Assembly: GCA_020055645.1 (NCBI GenBank)
Contig: CM034546.1
Location: forward strand, 107,822,875 to 107,886,874
Source of the DNA: Tomocerus qinae
Taxonomy: Eukaryota > Arthropoda > Collembola > Entomobryomorpha > Tomoceridae
Length of the DNA stretch: 64,000 nucleotides
Direction: 5' to 3'
This document shows positions 46,261 through 60,828 of this stretch, piece by piece. Numbering within the stretch: the stretch's first letter is position 1; every line of letters starts with the position of its first letter. A model generated the notes under the pieces. That model searched no databases and was not told the origin of the DNA. It was given only the letters and a program-made list of their open reading frames with translations. Position numbers and translations under genes: made by a program.

Positions 46261-49200
46261 TGTAAATTTAGTTTCAATTCTATAGATTAAATTACGTTTA
46301 TTACTTTGTCATTTTGTACTGGTAAAAATATCTGTAAGCTTGAAAGGATGCTTTACTTTATACGAATGTGGACTTAAAAAACAAAAAAAATCTGAAAAAA
46401 TAAATGCCGATTATTAGTAAGTGTCTACTAATATTACATAGGCTTGGCAACCTACTCTCAATTTAGGAACAACTACCAACATGAAATCAACCCGATGTTC
46501 GTGTTTTTCACTTTTGGATGATAATATTATTGTGCCATCCTCTTGGCCCTCCGATAGGCACTTTATAAACTTTTTTCACTTTCCCATTACTCTCCTAATG
46601 TTTCCTAATGATATTCTCTTGCTCTACGTTTTTCATACAATTAGCTCTGTGGCGTGGTTGTGGTAGAACTAGGAATTCTCTCTTGGCAACTAATCAACAA
46701 GATCAACTACTGGCTAATCCTTTATAAAGTTTATGATAATGCTGGCACATCTTTCTTTGGTAAGACACAAGTCAGCATAAATAATAATATTCACTCCCAA
46801 CTTGCAAGAATAATAATATTTCACATTTTAACAGTGCTAATAGTTTTCCAAGTAAATGGGCAATATTTATGTCATGATCATCAAGTTGAGGCCATACGTC
46901 TGATAGTCACGAGTAGCAAACTATGGATAATAGTACATTGTTACTTTGAACCATTGTTAATTTTTGATGATTCTTGGTTCACTGAATAAATAAATAGCTA
47001 AATATGAACAGTCAAGAGGATTCAATTTTCTACATTTTAACTTTTGCTATTTGCTATAACCCTCTCAATCTCTCAACGGTGAAAATAGGTTTCACAATCA
47101 CAACTCCTATCTCAAGTCTCATAATTACTACATGAATTAGTTATGCCACGTAGAATCAATATTGCATAAGATTTACTCATTCATGATTTGATCATTGTAG
47201 ACTGGCCTATAGTACAATTAAATGAATAATGTAGTTTCCGTTGGAGTGTCTAATCAATAAAATGATAATGAATTTTATAGTAGATTAAGTTGTCCATTAT
47301 CTGGTGTACTTAAGTTGCATCGTAGCGCAAAAACGACAATAATTTGTAATTCTTTTATTATACACTTGATATATTTAGATGAAATGGAAGACCCTCGGAA
47401 ATTTTCAAAATTGTTCAACAAGCTCACTGCATTTCAATGTACACAACTATAAATATTTTACTATGTAGGGCAGTAGTCGTAGTTGGGGAGGGATGGTAGT
47501 TTGTTGAAAATAGAGGATACAATCAGTTCAAGTGTAATTTACTAAGTAATGCATCTTCATTTAATATGGCCCATTGTCAGTTTGAGGGAAACAAGAATTT
47601 TATTTGTTTGTGCATGTATAGGAGTGGGAAGAGGTATGAGATATCAAATAACAAAATAGAGATGGTTTACAATACATAGGATTTACTGTGTGAATGCGAA
47701 AGACATTAAACGGACTGTTTCCTTTTTCGTGCTCAATTCTCCTTTAGCTAAGATAATCCGGGGTAATGTAGGGCACTTAAGGGGTATCATTATTACCATA
47801 AAACGGATTTAACAAATGATCATTCCACAGAGTAGGCGTTTCTCTTTAATTGCTTTTACAATCGAGTTGGGAACAATTACCTAAACTGCGCCTGCATTTG
47901 AAGGATTCAAATGTCTCAGCCTAATACTTGTTTGTGCTATAAACCTACTAAATCTTTAACTAGCTCCTAACTTTCGTTCATCGTACTTTCACCACTACTC
48001 TTTCACGCGTTTCACTAGGTCGTGTATGTACATGACTGTTATACAAGTAAAATATTATTTTACAGCAGTAGTATAAGTTATATATTTGACAAGGAAAAGT
48101 ACAGCTAAGGGTATCCGTGTTTCTGGCTCATGTAACTCCTATAAAATCTATAAATAGCAGTTTGCGCACACGAAAACGAAATTATAAATAAATTAGCAAT
48201 TGAGAAGGATATGTTCCTGAGGGTATTTGAAAATCATTTCCAATTCTCATATAAATGTGGAAATATAGAGGACGATTATTTATTTTGCATTGCGGATGAA
48301 ATCCTTAGCTTTGCAGAGCTCTTCACAAAGTTAGATTGTTTATGCTCCAGAAGATCTGCGTCGTATATTTGTCATTTGATCCATAATGGCTGGAAATGCA
48401 TTGTACATCAACATACTATGTATCATTACCATCCTTCATTTGGGTTTATTGTCTATTTCTATGAATACACACGTTCAATTCAATCCCTAATTGTGGTGAA
48501 GAAGGCTTATAACGTACAGCGAAAGTCTGAACATCCTTTATTGAAGAATCTATGTAAAGGATGTTATCCACCAGAAGTGAAAGTCAACCTCGGGGAAATA
48601 CAATAGGAGGATTTGTATAGCAAACTTTACATGTTATCATGTTATGCATTTTATGTCATATCCTTTTCATTTCCATTATATTTTCCTTGACATGACTTCC
48701 AGTTGGAAATGAGAACCTGCGCGGGATGATCCCACCATATGTATATATAGCTGCCTTAAAAATACAACAAAAGAGAGGTCTACATACCATTCATAAGCAA
48801 ACGACTAGAGCAATCTTCTTTTTATAGCAAACTGTGTATTCTTAGACAGAGTAGGGTAATGTATACAGACAGGAAAGACTATTAATACCATAAATATATA
48901 AATGAACACGGAACCTCCAACTAGGAGTGAGATGACTTTTGGAAGAGAAAATGACATTCATGTCGCGGCTTACATAACACTGAAATGTAGAGTAATAATA
49001 TTTTATAACCACCCAGTAGATATGACCACCTTAATAGAAGCTATTGAGAAAAAAGTTGATTTAATGCCAGAAGCAGTATTGTAAAGTCGTTAATGCTATC
49101 GTGCAATATGGACAGCAGCAGACTAGCTCTGTATAACAATTTCCAAGGTTTTGACTCGTTGATAGAATGTATCCCAACTTTTCTGGGTTTCTTCCTATAC

Positions 49201-52200
49201 TTATCATCTGTATTAAATGTGTCACTCGGCACTGTGGGGTAAACATTCCTTTGCATCATCACATCATAACAACTTTTCCGCTACTAGGAAAAGTTTCAGA
49301 GACTCGCCAGATGCATAGCAGAGCAGTGTGGCCAAAGTAGAGTGACAGTTCCACTTTCACTTTAATTCAGTTTCTATTCAGCTCCTGGCAAAAGAGATTC
49401 AGTAAGTGTACACTTCCCCACTACTTACTACACCAGAGAGTATCGTCTTCTAGCATTGTTGGCCATGGCACGTTCAAATCATAGTCACTAAAAATCTGTC
49501 ATAATTTTTCAGCACAGTATTAAATCAGAGTCCAGCTCAACTAACAATTCCAACTTTCACCACTCAATCCCAAATGTCATTTCCAATCTATAGAAAACAG
49601 CTACTTGTCGGATAGGACCTAATGTCACAGGAAATAACACGAGACAACTATTTTGTCATCTTGATAACTATCTGTCGCCCAACTAATCTAGCTAATATAT
49701 ATTTATAGAATCCATGCTTTCTCCCCCTTAGGTAAAAACCAAACTACATTTCTCATCTTCTACTTTATTCTACCACACCCAGTCAGATCTAAATTGAGGT
49801 CTCATTTTCTCGCGTGGAAATTGATTATCGCGCTATGTCAATTTGTCACCATCAATTTCTGTTTGACTTTTTCTTCTCATTCATCTGTACCGTTACAAAT
49901 CATAAAAGTCGAAGTCACTTTTTACACTTTTAAATCGTACAGCAGAATAATGATATTGTATTATAGTCTAGTTAAAAGGGACTAAAGTGACAGTGTCTTA
50001 TAGAGAGCTACTGAGTAAACTATAAACATTCTTCAAAGCCAATTACAAATGTATCAAATATGGATAAATCGATTGTTATTGGATTCATGCCTAATTCAGG
50101 ACTTTTTTTAATGTAATTTGGCATCCGTTGTGCGTAATTATGTGTAGAAAAACTGATAATTAATAATAATGGCAGATATCTTAGAATTATGTAATTGTAC
50201 AGACAGTAACTGAGTTATAATAATATATTGGTTTATATCTCTTGGACAAGAACACTATTGGAAACATAAGTCCTGTTCAATCCCTAAGCGAAAAATACAT
50301 TCTGCTTGTGTTGGTTGTCGTATTTGATAATAAGAAAAGTTTGGTTATCCTAGAAATCTGCAGGACGGAGTGAGTTTAAATCCAGTGAATGATTCGAAGC
50401 TCATATTTCTTTCCAAGTCAACACTCTTGAGAAATATATTGGGTACGTGGTGGAACAGTTGTCGAACAAAATAGAAAAATGTTTTATCCAATAATGTGAT
50501 GTGTTGAGAAAGAGCGTTATAATAAGTAAAGGTTGGGACGAGACTAACATACGAATAGACAAAGTTACTCCATAGATCTCTATTATAGAAGTATTGTTTC
50601 TTTTTCTCCATACGAAATACGTAAGTAGGTGAGCTGAACACACAATATGTTTGCACTAGTACTGAAATGATCCTCTTTCAGAATAAAAATGGGATTGTAA
50701 CAATAAGGTGATTTGATGTGTTGCATTTTTGTATGTAGCCAATATCTTTACGTAGTCAAAGAACTTAGGTAGTAAGTATATCTCCAGGTAATCTGTCTAT
50801 GTGTTCTTACATTTACTTCTATCAGTAATCTATAGAGGTTTGTTCAAGTTTTGTAGATTCACCTCCTTTTGCAATTGAACTACATATGGATACAACAATA
50901 TGTACATAGAGTAGGTATCTAGAGTGTAGTATCATATTGAATTTCTTGCCACAAATAATCTTTTGCTTGTTCATTGCTCACTCAACTCCTGACTGAGTTA
51001 TTTCCCACTTCCGCCGGCAGAATCGAACAAACTCGGAAACGAGATTCTTTGATTAATGGTGCTCAATTCAGCGTGGAGAAAGTAATGCAACCTCTCTTTG
51101 TATATTTCTTTCGCTCCTCCACTATTTACTTCGTGATGTTCAACATATTGTATCGGTGCCCTTGTGTATCCCGCATGCATGTAGTACTACATCTACTATA
51201 TATTTATAGTGTCTTTTAAATGGCAACGAGTTCAGAAAAACAGCTTTGCTCTCCTTTCTCAGACAGACGGCCCATTCAACCCAATATCCAATATCCCAAA
51301 AGAGCAAATAGAAACGACTGATCTTGTCTTGATTGTGCGGTCTAGTCTGGCCTTCGATACACATACGAAACCAGCTCTAGTCATCTCTTTTACTCTCATC
51401 TGCTTCATGATCTTCCAGTTATTGACTTCCCTCTAGCCAAACGAAGCTAACCAGTGAATACATTCATTCCAGCTCCACTGTATGAACAAACAACTGCTCT
51501 GAATTTTGATTTTCAACTTAGGACATAGCAAGCAAAAAAAGGATTCTCTTCCAACAGTCGCTAAATTGACATGACTGCTTGACAGATAAGCTTGAGCAGT
51601 TGTGAGAGTGTTTTCCAACCATTCCTTACCGAGATTTTTTATCGTTGTTTTCCTAGAAAATAGAGCTATCCTAGAATGATAACAAATATAGTATAGAAAC
51701 ATACTATATAGTTGCTACGACCGAATTCTAGACAGTCTTCTATGTTAAATATTCACATTGAATATGATTTCGCCATTCACAGAACGTTGTTCAATTCGTT
51801 TTATGCATTTTTATGAATACCATCGTTCTACCTCTTGCAGAATGGGAAATAAACGGAATAGAATCCTAGATCTGTTCGGTTCGCTAAGCGACAAAATGGG
51901 TAGAGCCGCTGGGGAATGAAATGGTAAAATTTTAACCACGTGAGTTGGTTTGACTTTTGAATATCTAAGCGGAGTCTGTTTTTCGACGGCCTTGATCTCT
52001 GTGACATTTGTATCTGTATGTAGTAGCTGTTTGTACTTAGTTTATTCTTAGTCTAGTAGTTTTACATGGTTTAGTACATGTTCCCTCCTTTCCACACCCA
52101 GTGCCTACAGGGATTGTGATTAAGGATCGTTTTCTACAGGGACAACTGTCTATCTGTGTAGTCTACACGAGAAAGTAATTGAAAGCCCTCCATTTCCACT

Positions 52201-55200
52201 TACAGCGTAAAGTAATTGCAAGAAAAGCAGGGCCATTGGTCTTTACGATCAGGTTTTCACACTGACAATTGAACTATTACTTTACTGGGTAAAACCTACA
52301 CTGTTCTTTAAAACCAGTGTACAATTTGAAACCTATTCTATAGCTATATATTTCAGTAATAAAATAGCAGGTTAACAATGAAAAGCAAATAACTGACATG
52401 CTAACATTGTAGTATGTACTTTCCCTGGGCTAAAATGTGCGCATCTCTCTGTTGAGCTTTTTACAGTGAAATACGTACACTAACCTCCTTTCTAATATCT
52501 AGACTTATGCATTTTACCTACAAAACACGTAACCCTCTCAAGTGTTTTGGTTGGAATCACAATTTCTGGGACGTAAATGGATTTTGGCGGATTTTCTCTC
52601 GAAACCTTATGTGCACCTTAGAGCCGTGTTTTTTGTGTTCATGAGATAAACTTGGATAGCCTTTCAACTTGAAGGCTTATTCAAGGGATCTAAAAAGAAA
52701 TACCTTCTCTTTTTCCATTACTTTTACCAATAAATACAGTTTACTACAGTAAGCACACGTGGGGATTCTTATGGCTTTTCTAGAATGTTAACTCGAGTCC
52801 ACTTCATACTCTGTCAGTAAGTATTAGTACCTATCTTTCAGCAGTAAAACTTGACAGGTCATAATTCATCTGCAATTGTGACAGGCAAAGAACAAAAGGG
52901 CAATAATAGGTAAAACTGAGATTGGTTTATTATGTCATAATTATATCTACACCTGTAGCAAATATGAAAAGAGTCTGTGGCCCAAATGGAAGCTGTTTAT
53001 GTCTTGTATTGAAACATCACGGGTGTCAATAAGGATCGGATGGTGCTGGAAGTGTATAACGGAGAGGCAGGGCAAGGTAGAATAATGTATCCTTTGTTGT
53101 GCAGAATGAAAGGGACGTATGTCGGAAAAGTACAAAAGTACTTAGAAAGAGTATAGGGTGGCGTGACAGAAAAAAGTTGAAGAAATAACTGCGAGAAAGT
53201 GAAAGTCAGACAGTGAAAGCTGAAACTAAAAATAAAATGGATAGTCATGGTTGGTTGGGTAATAGTTCTGTTCACTATGCTCCATGTAACGAATCCACAG
53301 AAAAGTGCACCGTGTGGCTCATGCGGCTGGAATTGTGTTCTATTAGTGAAGCTATGTATTCCATTCCTTATTCCAAACGTTGTATTATTCAGTATAGTAA
53401 ATAGATATATTTAAGTAGTAAAACATATAAAAGATGAGCATGAAAGGCTCTAACTAGACGCTATATCAACTATTATAAGTGTTACATACATGTAGAATAG
53501 GTTGTTATTACAAGTGCTTGAGTCCCGCTTTCAGACGAGTAAAAGAGAGTCTAGTTAGGCTAGTGAGGTATATAGAGTTGCCCAGATAGTCGCCGAGAAA
53601 ACAGATGGAAAGAGAGGAGTGAGAGCTTAAAAGTATTCTCATATAATCCCTCACGTAATGGAGAAAGATGACTTTCACCATGCAATCCAATGTGCTATGG
53701 AGAAAATAAACGCAGTGGAAAGTGAAAGGTTTTCCTCGTGAGTCGTGTCATGTATACTTAGTATGTTACGTATTTATTACAATGCATATTCTTCATCGAA
53801 TGCTCTAAGAGCCCGAAATACATACGTTGATTCCTACACGACAAGCTGACTTTGAACCTTTTTTCCCTCTGACGATGTAGCGGAAGGATTTCAGTATTGC
53901 TTTTACAATGTATTACGTTTACGTCTCATGTGTGGCCTTTCTCGTCCGTCGTCTCCATTTCTTATTCGCCTGATAATATCTATTATTTTATCTATATACC
54001 TCTATAACATTATTTCGGTATGCCACAGTTATGTCTCTTTTTGATATATAAGTTAGATCTGGACATGGTATAATAATGTGCTATACACACACTTTAATAC
54101 TCTACATATGCTCACCGATTCTATAAATGTACAAATACCTGTCTCTCTACTTGTATTACATGTTTTTCTTTGAATTCTCTTCCTCAACACATACTTGTGT
54201 TCTATATTGTTTATATGCGTTTAAAACTTCGACAACAAGATAGACAGACATTTATTATTATTATTGGTAAACTTATGAACGTGGGACATGCACACTATAG
54301 AACGACGTGCCATATATGTATATATTTTTCAGATTAAGCCGTGTTTTTTATCTCCTCTTCTAGTAACCATTCCGTCACATTGTATAATGTTGGCTTTGTT
54401 AGCTTCTTGGTCCATTGTATCCCTTTGTAATCTATATGTGCCTCTCTGTCTTGTTTGTGTGAGTTTACTACAGGTCCATTATCTCCCTCTCTATAAATCA
54501 CGTAGTTGTTGTCATGTTACATGTAATACCTCCGACTCAGTTATTGAATATCACTCAAGCACAGTAATGCACGTTTGTCTGTAGATACTCTGCTACTATA
54601 CTTGTGGAAAATACAGATAGAATTGCAATTTATTATATCGTGTCTACTCTTGCGTGAGCGTTAGGGATCCTGCAAACATAGGGCGAAATCTTAGGAATGT
54701 AACAGTATTTAAAATTACATCTCTTCCAACTACAGACGTCTATATACTCATGTGTATTCAATTTCGTATTCCTGTCCATTGTCGTCACAAACATAGCTAC
54801 AGGAGAAATCTTATATTCTTCCCAGCTTATTGTTACGGTTTCAATTGGTTTTATTATGATTTTCCTGCCTGCGCCTTGTAAATAAATGGATACACAATCG
54901 AAAACAAGGCATGTATATAGAGTAACTCAAAGTTGTAACTATTCCAGGACTTAAATCTTTGTACTCCTACACTTTACTATGATAAGTTGGGCTTTAATTT
55001 ATAAAATAGGTATCTATTTCCTAAAGAGTTTTCGTACACTAAGAATAATATATACCATTTCATAAGCTCTTGGTTTCAAAGTATCTTGGTTATTTATTTA
55101 AGTGTATAGGAGAATTATTGGAACTTTTCCCCGAATAGGAATTGTGTGTAGGTAGCTTTCATCTAGAGATATTCTTAAAGAAATGAATGTTCAGAGTTTT

Positions 55201-56071
55201 GTTATCCACCATTACCTTGCGTCACAGTCACAGTTCTCCTTGTGAAGTGTTCTATTCAGATACGTCACCTACTTTCCCAGTTTATTGTAAGATCTACTCT
55301 TATAGTGATACCATACATGTTTGATGTACTGAAAGTAATTTTAGAGTCCTGTAGTTCTGTCTAAGGAAAAGTGTATAGAGCCATCAAGTGTAGTGTAAAT
55401 AAAAAGCTATGCATGAACAAGAGAAATTTACACAGGAAGGAAGTACGCTATAACAAATTCTTAACAACTCTATGAATCTACTCAAACTGTCAACTGAACA
55501 TGCTACATTACCTTATTCACTCAGCATAAGTATTCTGAACTTGATAAACTTTAGTTTTACATAACTACGTTGTGAATTATTATAATAGTAAACTTTTCCA
55601 GAGGAACCTATGATATCATACATTAACGAGGAAAATCGGAGTTACCTATACAAAAATTACATCTGAAGTGTTACAAATTATTGCACTATGAACAAAAGAC
55701 TATTTCAATAATATTCTAATACTTTTTGACCGCAATCAACAACCATCATGGTCCAAATGGTACTAACATAATATGATAATAATATGCAAAGCTGTACATC
55801 TATTAGCTGCACTGTGAAATACAATATCGGTTCTAATGTAATCAACCTATATGGCCTAAAGGTAAATGTAAATTACCTATAATGTGTTAAAATATTTTGT
55901 GGTGTGCAACTTTGAATATTTATATACATTTTAAATTATTAAAGTTGCAAGCAAAAAAAAGTTGTGGGTTTTATAATAAAATATTTAGTTTGTTAAGAAA
56001 GATGTTAAGAGAATTGTGTAAGTGTAGTGTGAGTAATGACTGCTAAGGTCTGATGAATGTGTTGTTTGCAG
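46261..56071 (+). other. Right part of the 17-kb Nmdar2 intron
   Basis: About 9.8 kb up to the acceptor TTGTTTGCAG. No exon, RNA gene or mobile element was recognised. A 131-codon ATG frame at 48211-48606 (plus) has no recognised family and is within chance length. The first few hundred bases would contain the promoter of the nested minus-strand gene. Confidence 0.6.
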
Positions 56072-56489
56072 AGAGCGAGTCAAACTGATATGATACTTCA
56101 ATTGGCCCCCTCGGTGGAGCACCAGGCGAGTGCCATGCTGTCCATTTTAGTGCGCTATAATTGGCACCAATTTGCCATCGTGACAAGTCAGATAGCTGGA
56201 CATGATGATTTTGTCCAGGCCGTCCGCGACCGAGTTCTGGAGTCGGCGACCAACTTCAAGTTCATCGTTTTAGCAACTGTGATGGTGTTGTCTGAAAAAG
56301 ACTTGATGTCTCTCGTGGGCTCCGAAGCCCGAATCCTGTTACTCTATTGTACTCGGGAGGAAGCGAGGACGATCCTCGCCTCAGCTTCCAAATTAGGTCT
56401 TACTGGGGCCAATTACGTCTGGGTTGTGACTCAAAGTGTGATGGGCGACAGTCTTGATGCTCCTGTGGAATTCCCTGTTGGAATGCTCG
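56072..56489 (+). CDS. NMDA receptor subunit 2 (Nmdar2), exon of amino-terminal domain, part b
   Basis: A 418-bp exon between acceptor TTGTTTGCAG and donor GTGAGT. It starts on a codon boundary and ends after the first base of a codon. It encodes 139 residues with strong family similarity: [37 protein letters not shown], then [12 protein letters not shown] and [14 protein letters not shown]. These form the hinge and second lobe of the clamshell amino-terminal domain. The coding DNA is visibly more GC-rich than the flanking introns. It follows the 38871-39049 exon directly in the protein. Confidence 0.95.
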
Positions 56490-59400
56490 GTGAGTCACTT
56501 CCCTTCTCATCCTTTCATATCTCTCTGGATTCTATCTCTCCACTCATTTCCACGCTCTCTCTCTTACCATTATCCTCTCTCCCTTCTTTAGCTAGCTACT
56601 GGCCTTCTCCGTGTGCACTGCTTCCTCACTAACTCACTTACGTTTCCGCGAGATATTATCTAGTTACCTACTCTTCCTTTCATTCCATTCTCTTAACAAA
56701 TTAAATGAACTATCTCAACTATAATTCCTTACGTAAAGCCTCAGTTGACAAAGAACACAAAATTATAGTGTAGATCCTGTGAAGATCTTTTCTATTACAC
56801 ACTATTTGCACTATCACACTCCCGTGAGTCCTGTGTCCTGCTAAATAGATCAGTTAGCATTAGCAACGACACTCTCCTACTTAGCACATGCATAGTTGAA
56901 GATCTACACGTTTTCTATTGTTAGTAAACTGAACGCTTTCTTGTGTAAGATCTGCTATAACGTCTTATTGCTACTCTACATGTAAACCGTATGTCATAAT
57001 AATAACTTGATACGTGAATGGATGTTCTCGATGCTTTATTACAAGGCACAACCAACCCGTAGGTGTAAACCCAACTCAGATATTCGCTTTGCGTTTTAAT
57101 GCCCGGTTTTCTTCTTTTGTTTTCTAACAATGTACGTGAGACAGCGTTTTCATGCTCTTTTCCAACTTCCTGCCTATGGTCTCATTATGAGCTATACTTA
57201 TCGTTAGTTTTATGCTGGTGGCTTCCTTTTCCAGCTGCTGCTAATGCTATTCCTTAGATCCTGCGTGCACAAGTGCCAACTTCACTACCTACCTTTACAT
57301 CCTTACTCTGAATCATAATAAGAAAAACCAAGCAAAGTGCAAATCCGAAGAGACACTTGAAAGAAAGCCTAAGAACTGTTTATTTCTGCCCGGAATGATT
57401 GTACACCCTTGAATTTCTTTTGTTGTTCTATCTCTGCCTGCTCTGAATCTAAGTGACTTTCGTACTTAGTTTGGGAATCTCCACTTTTGCAAATGACATA
57501 AATCATAATATAATTTCTTTTTCCCTTTCCATCCTATAGTACTGTGCATAAGTTTGAATTCTCCAAATGCCAAATACCAATACGACCCTGGTATGTAATG
57601 TGCATAGATAAATTACTTACGGGCATTAATTGCGTTAATAGAAAAGCATTAGATGGGAAGCAAGGAATGATTTTTCACTTGTAGTCGGATTGGTAATCGT
57701 GCTGAAGTGAGAATGAGAATATAGTCTGCTTGTTTTGAAGGGATTCCAAAATGGAAGTCAAAGTCAGTTCATTGTGCTTCAGCACCAGTTTTCTCTCTTA
57801 TTCAATTTACGTAGTAAGAGAAAGCAATAGGACGTTGGGATTTAGGGCAGCAAGTTACATCGGGTATTATTTGTATCTGACAAGAACTTGTCGAAATCCG
57901 TTCTACAAACTATGTCGAATTGTGTAAACACTTGGAATGCACTCATGGTTGATTTGACTAGATGTGTTTAATGTAGCGAGTTTACAATAGAATAGTATAA
58001 ATCTGGTGAAATGCTTGTGATGTAACAACTTTGCTATAGAGAGTCGTAGTATCTTTTATGTATTCGTTTACGTAAGTTTCGTAGTGCGTGCTATTTATGC
58101 CAAGCGGTGTACTTACAAGTATATAGCAAGGCTTTTGTGATAGTATTGAGTTACGTAAGCCTAGTGAAGCCAGTGGAGTCAAGTCAAGACTGCTGCATAT
58201 CGTTTCTCTATTGGATTTCGAGAACTATGTCATGACATGCCCTTTCCTATGGCCAAGCCAAGACCCAACATGGTTCAACCCAGTTCATTTGATCCTCCTG
58301 CCGACTGTACAACCGAGGGAAGGATATTTATATTACCATTTCCACAGCTAATGCTACCCGCTACTAAGTAAGGCATAGTATTTGTATTGCCTCTATTGTG
58401 CTGCGGATGTTCACATGAGACTCGAGTATCCAATTTGCCATTCTGTTCATGAAATCCTAAATTGGCCCATTATGAGCTACCTATAGCTTTTGTAAGTGGA
58501 AATGATTCTCCGACAAAATAATTGCTTTGAGTTTGAGTTGAGTTGCGAGTTGCTTGTTGTTATATTATACCTGTTTTTGGGAAAAGTACAATTATAATAC
58601 GACTACACAGGAGACATTATGGTGAGCTAGCAACTTTCTCTCATTGGGTGTGGTTTACACTGCATAGTTAGTTAATTAAATGCACCCAGCCACCTAATTA
58701 AGCCCGTGCTAGCGATTATAGTCAAATATATCTACTCTCTATTCTACTTCCAAGTATTCTCAGCTCCAGGAGTAAAATGTCTTCAATTTAAATTTCAACC
58801 AATTTACAAGGCTTTGCATTTCCTAAGGTACGAAAATACATGACTGCTAACTGCACATCTTCAAACATAGCAAATTGCTAAGTGTTTAGCTTTTATACGT
58901 AGAATTCATTATGTAATCTGATTAACTATGTGCTTATAAATATTCATAATAGATTCTTCTATGCTCTATGCAGAATTTTTATTTGCTCATTTCCAAGTTT
59001 TACATCCTGATTGCACTGACACTTACTTAGTTCTACGCGTGATGCGTATCAAAAATATGTCTATCTCTTTGGAATAGGAAGTAGAAGACTATGTATGAGA
59101 TTGTAGGATATGGAATCAAAGGAAAAGTGCTGAATAAAAGAGAAAATTAGAGATAAGTAAAAAGTTTGAACATTAGAATTTCCAGAGCGGAGAAATAGAG
59201 CTTCAAAAATGATTTTAAATAACCAAGTAGGCACTAATATAAGGAACTACGATATAGTAGTGTCTCCAAAATCCCGACTCTCCCGTAGGTACTTACCTAT
59301 GCGAGGAGAACAAAGAAAAGAGGGAAATAGCGGAATATGAAAACCATTCTGTTGGTAAAGAATATTGCAAAAGCCTTGGAGGTTAAACCCTGGTGACGAA

Positions 59401-60496
59401 TAAGGATAAGCCAACAAAGCTCCTGAGATCATATCGTATCATTCGTTATCTCTCTCTGAGGAATCTAAACTTTATCTTTTGGTCTATTCTGCTATTTTCA
59501 CAGTTGTGCCTGCCCAAGAGGTATATTGTATTACCAAAGTAAATGCCGTATTGTGTGTGTGTACGTAACGTGTGTACTTTACTTACAAAAGGAGAACTCA
59601 GTTGATTATGTATTGTGTTCTGTCTTTTCCCTGCTTTCGGAGAGTCTGCTTTTCTCAGCGTCTCAAAGTTATTTAGTAGTGCCGAATATTGTATTTTAGG
59701 AACCTACAACATTCGCTGCCTCTTCTATCAACGTGTAAAAGGCAGACATTTAAAAAAAATTCCCCCAGCTCGGGAATACACTTTGCTCTCTTTGAGTCTA
59801 ACTATTACAACACGAAGAGTAATGAAAGACACATACAGAGAGTACCATAGTAGTAAATAGACATACAACATAGATGAAGCTGAGTTTGACTTAAATAAGC
59901 AGAAATAGAGCAAATTCACTTTTGTGTCGTCTCATTTCCTTTCTTCGCTTTCTTCTGTAATCGTGCACTTCTCTTTCCTTTGACAGAAGAACTTTGGCCA
60001 AGGCTATTCCGGCAATTTTTTCTTGTCTTTGCTTCCATTTCGTGCACGTTTCAATTTGCTTTTATGATCTTTACATTATATAGATACGAGTAGTAACCAA
60101 TTTTCTTTAATATTATATCATTTTACTGTAAAGTACCCAAAGTAGACGACGCAAAGGATACTAGCCCTTTAGCCAAACTCCAAATAGTACTATCTATTTA
60201 ATGTTTTACTCACTCCCATATTTCACTATAGGCACTTGATGCATTTAAGTTCTGTCAATGCTCCGCCATTCCCGCCAGTTAGTTAACTTCTTACAATTTA
60301 AGCGCATGGATGAAACGATTTTCCTATTTTCCAGTTTTCTGGAACATACCCTTCCTTTTATCTTTTATTACTAGGCTAAACTTATGAAATCTTACAATAC
60401 ACTTAGCAGAAAGGATAATATTGTTGTGTGGTAGTAGTAGATATGATAACATAAATTTAAGTATCTGATGTAAATCTTCTCCTTTTGTTCACACAG
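56490..60496 (+). other. 4.0-kb Nmdar2 intron
   Basis: Starts GTGAGT and ends CACACAG. No other gene, RNA or mobile element was recognised. A short GT-rich run lies near 59555. Confidence 0.85.
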
Positions 60497-60828
60497 GTGT
60501 CCACTTCAATACCAGCTACGAGAATCTCAAATCAGAAATCTCTACTGTGCTTCGAGTGTTTGCTTACGGAGTGGAATCTTTTGTATCTGACCCTAAAAAT
60601 GTAAAACACGCTTCTAATTTAACGACTGAGTTGTCCTGTGAAGGGCTAGGTGTAACTGCCAAATGGCAATTAGGCGATAAGTTTTTCAAATATTTAAAAA
60701 ATGTAACTGTTGAACATGAAAATAAGCAACGCATTGAATTCAGTCAAGAAGGTACTTTGAAATACGTAGAGCTACAGATTATGAATTTACGACCGGGTGT
60801 TTCAGACCGACAACTCGTATGGGAACAA
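60497..60828 (+). CDS. NMDA receptor subunit 2 (Nmdar2), exon leading towards the S1 segment
   Basis: A 332-bp exon between acceptor TTCACACAG and donor GTAAGT. It takes two bases to complete the codon from the previous exon (G|GT = Gly) and ends on a codon boundary after VWEQ. It encodes about 111 residues. Visible are HFNTSYENLKSEISTVLRVF and AYGVESFV (end of the amino-terminal domain), then a linker with NLT and NVT sequons, a cysteine at LSCEG that is a candidate for a disulfide, and RIEFSQEGTLKYVELQIMNL before RQLVWEQ. In the family this is followed by the start of the ligand-binding domain, which should be in the next exon. That exon is not visible in this window. Confidence 0.92.

Noticed and set aside
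48211..48606. 131-codon ATG frame in the Nmdar2 intron
   Set aside because: No recognised motif, no splice support, and about the length expected as an extreme of chance in 64 kb of this composition.
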